From: Lachancea mirantina | Lineage: Eukaryota > Ascomycota > Saccharomycetes > Saccharomycetales > Saccharomycetaceae | Reading direction: 5' to 3' | NCBI GenBank assembly: GCA_900074745.1 | Contig: LT598468.1 | Span: 1,542,753 to 1,606,752 of the forward strand | Length of the DNA: 64,000 nucleotides | Part shown: positions 56,091-64,000 of the stretch, piece after piece | Position numbering within the stretch: the stretch's first letter is position 1 | Layout: each line of letters opens with the position of its first letter | The notes under the pieces: model-generated | Told to the model about the DNA's origin: nothing | The model's input: only the letters and a program-made list of their open reading frames with translations | Database searches by the model: none | Translations under genes and position numbers: made by a program

Positions 56091-57116
56091 TTAGTTTATG
56101 TCATTCGATCCTTTTAATAGTTCATCAAACTGTTCAATCAATCGCTCTAAGCCGAAGATCACATTATCGTCCTTCCCCTCATTAGGAGCAAGGCGAGAAT
56201 GTGCAAAATCGATCAAAGAAAGAGAACTCAGCGGTGTTGGAGGATGCATGGATTCAGCTTCATCTTCATCGTCACTGAGATCAGATATCTCTTCCGCGTC
56301 CATTGTGCTCCTTAAAAGAGTGTCTTCATCCTTTAATTCATCCCACCTCTTGCTATCAGCCTCATAGACGAAAAAAAGGCTGCTGGAGATCAAGCGTACT
56401 TCCTCTTTCAATAATGTGTCCAATAGGAGCGTCAATCGTGAACGGAAGATGCTGATTAGCTTCACCTGTCGCTCACAGGAAAGATCTTCAGAGCTGAAAA
56501 ACAGCTTCAGACCCCCCATGACGGTCAGGTCCGTCAGATCCCGCCCATAGTGTTTATTCACTGTGAAATAGTCTTGATCATCTTTTTCGTAGTACCTTTC
56601 TTCCAAATCGCATATTTGCTTCTTATGTTGCACCTTCATTCCACAAATTCTGAAGCCTAGACTTCCGGAGGTCGTAGATTCGCTAACTGCTATCAGTCGC
56701 TCTCTTTTCTCATTATCAGTCAAGTCATCATGCAAAACCCTTCCTAATTTGATATCTATTATAATTGGTCTGCTGTAACCATGTAGAAGATTCTCAAGAA
56801 CTACAATTGGGCGGCCCGAGCCCGTTTTGACACCTTGCGCAAGCTTCTCAGGCCCTTTACCATCCAGAATAGGCACTGAAGTGAGCGGATTCCCCTGCAT
56901 ATCCGCTGGTAACCCTTCTAGAAGGGTACCAATGAAAAGAGGCATCCAAGTTTGCAGACCTACTTCTTTTCTGGGTTGTTGAGCGTTTCTGCTTTGCATA
57001 TCTTCATAGAATTTAACCTCGGTATCATTGGTAGGTTTAAAAACTAGCAATTCAGCTTCATCAGTGTAGGTACCATCATGTCCTGCCGCCTGATGCCTAA
57101 TTGGCTTGTTATTCAT
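56091..57116 (-). CDS. ARG82: Arg82, inositol polyphosphate multikinase
   Basis: Arg82 (Ipk2) phosphorylates Ins(1,4,5)P3 to InsP5 in the nucleus and stabilises Mcm1 and Arg80 in arginine-gene control. The 341-residue protein (355 in S. cerevisiae) has the IPK signature PxxxDxKxG at PIIIDIKLGR (near residue 118), the HQAAGHDGT loop at residues 8-16, and the C-terminal SLSLIDFAHSRL motif (near 304), whose Asp binds metal. An acidic insert (DLSDDEDEAES) precedes it, as in S. cerevisiae. A hAT transposon lies about 0.1 kb upstream of its start, so its promoter context has changed. It matches YDR173C. Confidence 0.95.
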   Translation of the reverse strand: MNNKPIRHQAAGHDGTYTDEAELLVFKPTNDTEVKFYEDMQSRNAQQPRKEVGLQTWMPLFIGTLLEGLPADMQGNPLTSVPILDGKGPEKLAQGVKTGSGRPIVVLENLLHGYSRPIIIDIKLGRVLHDDLTDNEKRERLIAVSESTTSGSLGFRICGMKVQHKKQICDLEERYYEKDDQDYFTVNKHYGRDLTDLTVMGGLKLFFSSEDLSCERQVKLISIFRSRLTLLLDTLLKEEVRLISSSLFFVYEADSKRWDELKDEDTLLRSTMDAEEISDLSDDEDEAESMHPPTPLSSLSLIDFAHSRLAPNEGKDDNVIFGLERLIEQFDELLKGSNDIN

Positions 57117-57211
57117 TCCTGCAGAAGGGGAAAGGCCGAGGAGAGCTTAAGTATGTCTTGATTTCAATCGCTGCCCAAAAATTATCCAACTCGTCTGAAG
57201 TGATGTGTCCG

Positions 57212-57218
57212 CAAGAGT
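57212..57218. repeat. Target-site duplication, left copy
   Basis: CAAGAGT directly before the left inverted repeat; the same bases follow the right one at 60057-60063. Counting one more base gives an 8-bp GCAAGAGT on each side (57211-57218 and 60056-60063), the usual hAT size, with one unpaired C at the left junction. Confidence 0.85.
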
Positions 57219-60056
57219 CCAGAGCTGTATTTCGGGTACCATCCTAGGCTGGGTAACCCTTATCCAGGAAACCCACATAGTATTCGCGTGCGCCGTCACG
57301 TTCATTCGTCTATTACTCGCGTGAAAAAAATAGGCGACCCGCCAGCAACCCGCGTCCTTTAACACTGGATACCCTTTCAAGAACCGAAACGCGTAAAGAA
57401 AATTTCTGGCGTCAAAAATTCAAATATTTAACATACATGATCCAGACCAACCGCTCCCCGGTTCGAACTACTCAGCTGACACACAATGATAGCGGTCCAA
57501 GAGTCTTATCAGATTGAAGAGCTTTCCGACGAAACCTCAGATTTGGAAGGTGAGACTCTCACCCCAGAGCCACGTGTCTCAAACCCAGTAGATGCGGCAG
57601 ATGGCTCCTCCATTCCTATTACACCTACTAGACAACTTAAAGTAACTGGATGGATGGATCGATCAGCCCTTCGCCGCCACTTCGATGTTACAGAGGTGGA
57701 TGGACTAAAGATTGCCTCTTGTGTTCATTGCAAGCGCGAATTCAAGGAAGCGAGGTCCACAGGAAACCTTTCAAAACACGTAAAGAACGTTCATCCTCTA
57801 GCATACCAAAACGGTCGAAAAGAAGAAGAAAAATCTAGGAGTCTCAGCCAATTAGGAGTCAAGTGTCGTTCCTTGCCACCGCCAGCTGCAATAACCGCAG
57901 AATGGAAGCATAGCCCTGGCGATTTTGGTATTCTGTTGCTTTTGACGGAAAAGTTAGTCCCGTTCTCCTTCTTCGAAGGCAAAAGCTGGAACGTCATTAG
58001 CGAAGCCTGCTCTGGTATTAAATTGATAAAATCTCGTCCAGCGATCATTGACAGGCTATCGAACTATACCAATCACTTCAATACTGCACTTAAAAAAGTA
58101 TTGAGTAAAACTGACTTCATTAACATTGAACTGGATATCTGGTCCGGCGGGAATGGAAGATCATATCTAGCTGTAGCCGCATCATTTGCTCCCAATCTTA
58201 TAATGATGCTATGCTGACTGATGTTGGCAGCAGCAAGGCTCTTCTTAACTAACCATTACGCTCCGTACAACACCCACATCCTAGGTTTCATTGATGTTAG
58301 CGACACACCACACACCGGGGAAAATCTTTTCAAGGAAGTTCGGGATGTGATGAAAGAGTATGAAATAGATGATCGAGTTGCAACAATTACTTGTGATAAT
58401 GCCACAAACAACATATGCATGCATTCCCACCTTGTCCATGACCATTTCAAGAAATGCAAATCCAAGACGTTCGATCGTCTGGGAAACTTCCATATTTTCC
58501 GGTGTGGAAACCATATTTTGAACATTCTTTTCCAAGATGTAGTGAAAAACCTGAAAGCAAACACAAAGTTTAGCTTGGCACTGGCGCGTATCACACGGTT
58601 GGCTCACAAGATGAAGCACACTTCTGTTTGAGGTCTTCATTAATGAAAGCTTCAATCCCGTTGGTGCCTGCTGCATCGGAAACACGGTGGTTGTATATCT
58701 GGAAGCAAGTAACCACTTTTCTGAAATATCGCCAGCAGTATCTGACGTGGTTCAATAACTTTAAAAAGTCACCACAGAACATTTCTGCTGCTTCAAAAAT
58801 CGAAAAGTGTTTCGAGCAAACCCCTGAGGAAGTCCATCTTTTGCAGTACTTTGTCGATTGTTGCTCAATCTTCAAAGTGTTGAATGACACTCTGCAAGAA
58901 GTTTCGTTTAATCATCTCTCTAATGCGGTACCTTTCTATTACACACTTCTGGAATATTATGACTTATGCGGTGATGCCCATACGGAGACTATAGAGCTAC
59001 CGACAGAAGGAGCATTTGATTTCACCTTTATCAATGGAACTCAAAACCCGCCGTTAGATATGAAGAAAACGGTACTTGATGCTGTCCTTTCTACTCGAAA
59101 CAAATTTACAACTTATTTCCAGTACTTCACGGAAAACGATCTGTATTTTGTCGCTGCATTCTTGGATCCTTCGTCCAAACATCAGTGCTTCAACAACCCT
59201 TATGACGGAAGGACGAGGCTCAATTTCGACTAAGCAAAGTGGAAAGGTATTTGAAGTCTTACCTCAAGAAGTCCGAACCGCGAAAGGTCGTTACATCAAC
59301 TGAACTTGCCAAAAGATCTGTTAGAGGCACGCGCCATCGAGTCAGCAAATTACCCACAATTAACCGGCGCGAAAAGCATTCACGTAATGCAGAGGCTTCT
59401 ATGTGCAATCAGGCAGTCAGTGAGTGGGACAAATATAAAACAGAAGAGCAACATACCTTGGACTTCAAAGAGGATCTGATACAATGGTGGTACGAACGCC
59501 GTGGCGCATATCCCAATTTATTCAGGCTTGCGGTGGCCCTTCTATACACAAAATTTAGCACAAGCGGTCTGGAGAGAGCATTTTCTATCAGCGGGAAAGT
59601 TCTTCGTAAAGAAAGAAGAAGTATGAGCAGTCTAAATTTTAACAGGTTGCTAGTTCTTAGAAATCGCTTCAAGGGCTGGGGCCTCCTCGACCAGAAATTA
59701 ACACTCAATTTCCAAGATTCTGATGAGGATGATGACTATATAGAATGCTACTCTCAATCAGATGACGACGATCTCGAGTTTCAATAGTTAAAGCTAGCAT
59801 ATCAATCTAATTCAACACTACTTAGGTAAGATCAATGCTTTTCTCTCGATTTACGGACGCTTTGTTGAACTAACAAGTTGTTTATCCGCGTTCCATCCGA
59901 ACGATGCATTCGAAATATCCTTAAATGAGTTGAAAATATTAAAATATATACCCAAGAATTACTCGATCCGTACATGGCTACTACCCGTTTACTACCCGCT
60001 CTCGGGTATCCGGGTAGTTATTTTGTAATCCGGGTCAACCCGAAATACAGCTCTGG
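57219..60056 (+). mobile_element. hAT-family DNA transposon with 18-19 bp terminal inverted repeats
   Basis: The element is bounded by perfect inverted repeats: CAGAGCTGTATTTCGGGT at 57220-57237 and its reverse complement at 60038-60055, extendable to 19 bp by a flanking C/G pair. A direct duplication of 7-8 bases (CAAGAGT/GCAAGAGT) flanks both sides, so it entered by transposition. Length is about 2.84 kb. Inside is one transposase gene with a BED zinc finger and the hAT dimerisation region, interrupted by a nonsense codon and two frameshifts. CGGGT/ACCCG repeats cluster inside both ends, typical of transposase-binding subterminal repeats. It resembles the Rover/Roamer hAT elements described in Lachancea and Kluyveromyces, but the exact family needs a comparison. 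Confidence 0.93.
57486..59787 (+). pseudogene. Broken hAT transposase
   Basis: Four frame segments together encode a hAT transposase. Segment 1 (57486-58217) has a BED zinc finger at about residues 75-105 (CVHC...HVKNVH, C-x2-C and H-x4-H) and ends at an in-frame TGA (58215-58217). Segment 2 (58221-58631) continues in the same frame (FIDVSDTPH; CDNATNN, an RNase-H-like strand with Asp). A frameshift near 58600-58630 leads to segment 3 (to 59233; ETRWLYIWKQ, the conserved TRW). Another near 59220-59240 leads to segment 4 (to 59787), with the hAT C-terminal dimerisation region (FSTSGLERAFSISGKV, then LNFNRLLVLRNRF). Three independent breaks make it inactive, though the decay is slight. Confidence 0.92.
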
Positions 60057-60063
60057 CAAGAGT
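60057..60063. repeat. Target-site duplication, right copy
   Basis: CAAGAGT immediately after the right inverted repeat, identical to 57212-57218. Confidence 0.85.
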
Positions 60064-60741
60064 TAAGAAAATAGACTATTTTGTAAGCGCGCAAAAGTTT
60101 TGCAAGCCTGAGATACCGGCAACTTATACTGTAATGACCCCCTCTTCAATCATCTTCAAGTAATTGCTGGACAAGATTCAAACAGTCACAGGTTAAGACA
60201 CGTTATCATATTTTGATACTTCTAACGTTTGAGCCTTTGCAGATGTGCCAGGACGCCTTCTACCTAAAGTTTAACAAAAGTTTCCTGTGATGTAGATCGG
60301 CTACTTTCGTAAGGGCAAATAAATAGTCTCACAGCACTCAGAGGTGTTTCTTTGCTTCGCCTTCCATTTGATCTGAGAACTACGATAGAAGAACTCTGCA
60401 GTGAAACTCTGATTTCAAACGATAGTCTTGTTTAAACGCGGTTGTGGTTGTCGCGTTTATCAAAAAATGGCCACCGCTAACAACCTTCACAATTGTTGAT
60501 ATCATTTTTACCTGCTGCCACAGATAGGAACAGATAAGCCATTATAGAGATCCACTGGCAACCACAAAGGGAGTCATTGAATACGCACTGTTCATGTACA
60601 TTAAGGGTTTGATGAGAAAAGACTCTCCCTGCTGATAGCATCTGGATAAGTTAAGTAAGTGGAACGGAAAAATCATTCAGCGATCCCTTTCGAACAATTA
60701 AAAGAAATAGATAAATATCTTGTATAAAGACTCATCATGTT
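60064..60741. other. Intergenic, promoter of the transporter
   Basis: Between the transposon and the transporter start. Two GATAAG sites (60533-60538 and 60645-60650) and further GATA cores at about 60523 and 60634 are present, the sites of the Gln3/Gat1 nitrogen-catabolite system. A TATA-like TGTATAAAG lies near 60721-60729. No open frame of note. Confidence 0.5.
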
Positions 60742-62379
60742 ATGCTTCAGCTTAAATCTGACTTCGAAATTTATCCAACCACCAGACCTCATAGAATGTC
60801 AGCTAAAATATCAGAAGATCCTTCCAAAGTGAAATACGATGTCTCTGAGGGTGAAATATTAGAAAGCAATGGATCCATATCGTCCAATGAAGGCAATCAA
60901 GTGCAAGCAGTCTCGGGCGATAAGCATGTCGTGGGAGCTGAGCTCTTTGAAGAAGTCCTTAACGCTCAAATAGATACCTCAGACAAAGAGTATGCCCCGA
61001 TTAGACGCAAAATTGACATGTGGTTGTTGCCTATTCTATGTGTTACATACATGCTTCAGTTTTTGGATAAACTCTCCTTGAATTATGCATCCGCTTACTC
61101 CATGAAAGAAGACTTAGGCCTCAAAGGGAATGACTATGCTAACATTGCCGCAATCTTCAATGTGGGGTACCTGATTGGATCCCTTCCCGGTAACTGGATT
61201 ATTCAAAAACTACCTGTGGCAAAATATACAGGTTGTGCACTGTTTGTTTGGGCTATTCTTTTGATTGCACATGTTGGGGCGAAGAATTATAGCAGCATGA
61301 TGGCTTTGAGGTTTTTGCTTGGTCTAATGGAGGCATCAATCTCTCCCTCGAACATGATGATGTGTGGTATGTTCTACAACAAGCAAGAACAGCCATTTAG
61401 AATGTGCACTTTTCTAAGTATGAACGGTGTTGCCACAATGGTTGGTGCACTCCTGGCATACGGGCTCGGTCATTCGACAAGTTCTGCACTCAAACCCTGG
61501 AAGTTGATTTTTCTAGTTATTGGCGTTATGAATTTCGCATGGGCAATTATTTTTCTGTATGTGGCTCCTGATTCTCCTGCTAGTGCCAGATTTCTTACTC
61601 ATGAGGAAAAGCTTAAAGTCATTGAAAGGGTATCAAAAAATCAAACCGGTATTAAAGATACAAAATTCAAATTTGTACAAGCTAAAGAGGCGCTCCTTGA
61701 TTTAAATACCATAATTTTGGCTTTAATTGGACTAGGCTGTGGTGTTGTGAATGGTGGCACTTCAAACTTCATTTCGTCACTTATTAAAGGATTTGGATTT
61801 TCAGGATTGAATGCCACACTTTTGCAACTTCCAACGGGAGCGATAGAGCTGGTTTGTGTATTTTCTGCTGGTATGATTGCACTTTTTACCAAGAGAAACG
61901 TGCGTACAATTCTGCTCTTTGTTTTGTGCATACCTACCTTAGCTGGTCTTATCGGAATTCATGTGATTCCATTATCTCATAAATGGGCATTAGTGGGTTG
62001 TTGTTGGTTGTTATACATTATTGGTGGCCCGGTTATTATGTGCTGGATTCTGATGAATGTCACTGTCGCTGGATCTTCAAAGCTTTCAACAGCTAAGATA
62101 ATGTGGTTTCTCATGTATACCGCCGGAAATATCACTGGTTCCAAAATTTTTTATGCTAAAGAAGCACCAAGGTATAATACGGGTATGAAGGGTCTTATTG
62201 GATCTTACGCAGGGATGATGTTTCTGAGCATAGTCTATTATTTGCTCATGTTTCGCAGAAACCAAGGGAGGAATTCTAAATTTGGTAAGCTCAATCCCGA
62301 AACGGAAAGAGCAGGAATAATCAATGGCTTCAATGATCAAACAGATTTTGAGAACCAATACTTCAGGTATCATTACTAA
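60742..62379 (+). CDS. Allantoate permease (DAL5) family MFS transporter
   Basis: A 545-residue major-facilitator protein of the anion:cation symporter family that includes Dal5, Thi73, Yct1 and YIL166C, which take up allantoate, carboxylates, cysteine or vitamins. After a hydrophilic N-terminus of about 90 residues there are 12 hydrophobic segments. The first contains LQFLDKLSLNYASAYSM, the family's FLDK-LNYA motif. Others show GYLIGSLPGNWIIQ, RFLLGLMEASISPSNMM and YTAGNITGSKIFYAKEAPRY. The FLDK-LNYA form is nearer Thi73/Yct1 than Dal5. The substrate cannot be read from sequence. The start is uncertain: an out-of-frame ATG (60737) precedes this one, and another in-frame ATG is at 60796. GATAAG sites upstream suggest nitrogen control. 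Confidence 0.85.
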   Translation: MLQLKSDFEIYPTTRPHRMSAKISEDPSKVKYDVSEGEILESNGSISSNEGNQVQAVSGDKHVVGAELFEEVLNAQIDTSDKEYAPIRRKIDMWLLPILCVTYMLQFLDKLSLNYASAYSMKEDLGLKGNDYANIAAIFNVGYLIGSLPGNWIIQKLPVAKYTGCALFVWAILLIAHVGAKNYSSMMALRFLLGLMEASISPSNMMMCGMFYNKQEQPFRMCTFLSMNGVATMVGALLAYGLGHSTSSALKPWKLIFLVIGVMNFAWAIIFLYVAPDSPASARFLTHEEKLKVIERVSKNQTGIKDTKFKFVQAKEALLDLNTIILALIGLGCGVVNGGTSNFISSLIKGFGFSGLNATLLQLPTGAIELVCVFSAGMIALFTKRNVRTILLFVLCIPTLAGLIGIHVIPLSHKWALVGCCWLLYIIGGPVIMCWILMNVTVAGSSKLSTAKIMWFLMYTAGNITGSKIFYAKEAPRYNTGMKGLIGSYAGMMFLSIVYYLLMFRRNQGRNSKFGKLNPETERAGIINGFNDQTDFENQYFRYHY

Positions 62380-62499
62380 TCTTACCGCAGTCGTCCAAAG
62401 CTGTGCTTTGTTTCTGATAAAATTGAGCAGTTCATTTTTCGTCACAATAAGCTGAAAGCGAAACGACCATTAAGTATAAGTAGCTTAGGCTAAAACTGT

Positions 62500-63055
62500 T
62501 GAGGTTTATCATTGTCGGTGGTTGATAGATTTCTGAACTGTTTATTTAATTCGTTCATAATTGATCTAAATAATAAAGCTGATAAGGAATTGAGTACTTA
62601 TATCTCTCCGTGGCTACCTCACGACCATGACCACTACGATCTTGGTCATATCAGCTCCTTTTATACAATTTCTGTAACATTGTTCCAAATTTGGAACCCG
62701 TTACTTTCTTCAAACTAGACGGTGAATTCTCATCATACGTCATTCATCATACCACATATGATCTGATCAAGATGTTCTGATGATTCTAGAACTGTCAATG
62801 GACCTGTTTTGGCTTCTAGCTCTTTCGCGGAATGCGAACCGTCTGTCCAATCCTCTAATTTTATTCTGTCATATCGATCACGTGATGATGCAGTTGAACG
62901 ATATCATCTACTCGCCAGCTCCTTCCAACAAATAACACTTCCATCAGGTCACCATTGGTATGGCATTTGTGGTTCAAAGGGAAAATTATTCCTGTTGTGC
63001 ATCCTGGTCGAACTGACCGACGATAAATGGAAATGACTAAACAAAATTGTATAAA
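62500..63055. repeat. ~570-bp tandem repeat, copy A
   Basis: Starts GAGGTTTATCATTGTCGGTGG. It aligns along its whole length to copy B, with an offset of about 567-571 bases. Shared points include TGATAGATTTCTGAACTG/TGATAAATTTCTTAACTG, ACGGTGA, CTGTCCA and ATCACGTGAT. Its 68-codon frame (62512-62718) has the same reading as copy B. Confidence 0.75.
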
Positions 63056-63070
63056 GCAGAATGTCGTTAT

Positions 63071-63575
63071 CGAGGTTTATCGTTGTCCGTGATTGATAAA
63101 TTTCTTAACTGTTCATTAAATTCGCTCATAGCTGATTTAACTTGTGAAGCTGATAAGGAGTCTAGTATATGGATCTATTCGTGGCTATCTTGCGACCATG
63201 TCCACCACGATCATGGCCATATCGGCCTCTTTTATGCAGTTTTTGTAAGACTGTTCCAACTTCAGGATCCGTTAATTTCTCTAAGATTGACGGTGAGTCA
63301 GCATTACATCACCCATTAGATCACTCTTGCGGTGATAACGGAGTGGGAGGATACTATGATTATCACTGGAATCATTGGGTTCCTATGACTTCATCTTGAT
63401 CATGAACCACTGTCCATTTCTCTAACTGTATTCTGTCACTCCAATCACGTGATACTGCAACTTGACCATATCACCTTCTCGCTATCTCCTTCCAACGCAA
63501 TCCTCTAATTGTAAGCGAGCAACGAAAAATGGACACGCTTTTGGAAGAATTGCACAGAATGGGACCATGTAGCCA
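63071..63575. repeat. ~570-bp tandem repeat, copy B
   Basis: Starts CGAGGTTTATCGTTGTCCGTG and parallels copy A, with many substitutions, so the duplication is old. The encoded frames (SVIDKFLNC... here, SVVDRFLNC... in copy A) remain open in both, but there is no start signal or known family. Confidence 0.75.
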
Positions 63576-63880
63576 GCTTCGAAGCGGTTACAATACTAAG
63601 ATAAACACGAACAGATATACTCTCCTTCCCCCTATCCCCCTATAAACTGTACAATCACAGTAACTACGAACAAATTAAATTTACAATTAACAAAACTAAT
63701 TCACCACTGGCGTCGATCAACCTTAACAAAGCCAATATTTACGCGATTGAGTACCACTGCTCTTCTATTCAACGTCATCGTCTTGTCTTTGGTTCCATCA
63801 CGTGTAGCCCGCTTCTTTATGCCTTGGCTTACTTCACCGTTCACCAGCAATTATCATATCCATTTTTCACTCTATCTATC

Positions 63881-64000
63881 GGTTGCGGCCATATCTACCA
63901 GAAAGCACCGTTTCCCGTCCGATCAACTGTAGTTAAGCTGGTAAGAGCCTGACCGAGTAGTGTAGTGGGTGACCATACGCGAAACTCAGGTGCTGCAATC
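63881..64000 (+). rRNA. 5S ribosomal RNA (cut by the window edge)
   Basis: From GGTTGCGGCCATATCTACCA to the window end the sequence is, as far as I can recall it, identical to S. cerevisiae 5S rRNA; only the last base of the 121-nt molecule is missing. The internal control region is intact: box A (AGTTAAGCTGGTAAGAG), the intermediate element and box C (GTAGTGGGTGACCATACGCG), bound by TFIIIA. In budding yeasts 5S genes lie inside the rDNA unit, opposite in direction to the 35S gene. A 35S gene on the minus strand is therefore expected to the right. Confidence 0.98.

Larger units (their letters stand above)
62380..63880. other. Non-coding stretch before the 5S gene, probably rDNA spacer or border
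   Basis: No credible gene in about 1.5 kb. It includes the two repeat copies described separately and, at 63640-63720, pyrimidine- and A-rich tracts (CTTCCCCCTATCCCCCTATAAA). Because a 5S rRNA gene follows, part of this may be rDNA intergenic spacer (NTS2 side), but the border between unique DNA and rDNA cannot be set from one copy. Confidence 0.5.

Noticed and set aside
57460-57480. GGTTCGAACT resembling a tRNA B box
   Set aside because: No cloverleaf can be drawn; it is inside the transposon.

Overview
The window is a gene-dense stretch of a budding-yeast nuclear chromosome, almost certainly a pre-whole-genome-duplication Saccharomycetaceae species close to Lachancea. Three things point there. 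Orthologues of two Saccharomyces cerevisiae regions, YDR160W-YDR173C and YLR139C-YLR153C, are interleaved in one order, as in an unduplicated ancestor. URC1, a uracil-catabolism gene absent from S. cerevisiae, is present. A hAT DNA transposon of the kind described in Lachancea and Kluyveromyces is inserted near the right end. Genes are short-spaced and mostly intronless, with two exceptions (SEC1 and STM1) whose first exons must be joined by splicing.

Layout. 0.4-5.6 kb: SSY1, ACL4, NBP2, CWC15 (YDR160-163). 5.7-13.4 kb: SLS1, RRN5, PUT1, DPH6 (YLR139-143). 13.5-14.5 kb: a 311-residue protein I do not recognise. 14.6-16.7 kb: SEC1 with a first exon and a 67-nt intron. 17.1-23.2 kb: ACF2/ENG2, RMP1, SPE4, TRM82 and a small protein. 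23.2-32.1 kb: SEC5, SMD3, PEP3, TAF10, CDC37. 32.2-38.4 kb: GID11 (YLR149C), STB3, a 1.75-kb gap, and STM1 with a two-codon first exon. 38.6-50.3 kb: PCD1, a YLR152C-type carrier, ACS2, SEC7. 50.9-57.1 kb: URC1, HSP42, SUP35, ARG82. 57.2-60.1 kb: a decayed hAT transposon with terminal inverted repeats and a target-site duplication, sitting about 0.1 kb upstream of the ARG82 start. 60.7-62.4 kb: an allantoate-permease-family transporter. 62.5-63.6 kb: two diverged tandem copies of a ~570-bp repeat. 63.88-64.0 kb: a 5S rRNA gene running off the right edge, so the window probably ends at the border of the rDNA array.

Themes. Nitrogen use recurs: the SPS amino-acid sensor SSY1; PUT1 with two perfect Put3-type CGG-N10-CCG sites; URC1 with three CCG-N-CGG motifs; and a DAL5-like transporter with GATAAG sites. 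Ribosome production also recurs: ACL4, RRN5, RMP1, TRM82, STB3, STM1 and 5S rRNA, several with PAC (GCGATGAG) or RRPE motifs close to their starts. In S. cerevisiae the rDNA array also lies just beyond ACS2, so the rDNA position next to this block looks ancestral. No tRNA, centromere or CRISPR-like structure was seen. Several long reading frames begin at TTG or GTG; the starts given here are the first credible ATG.
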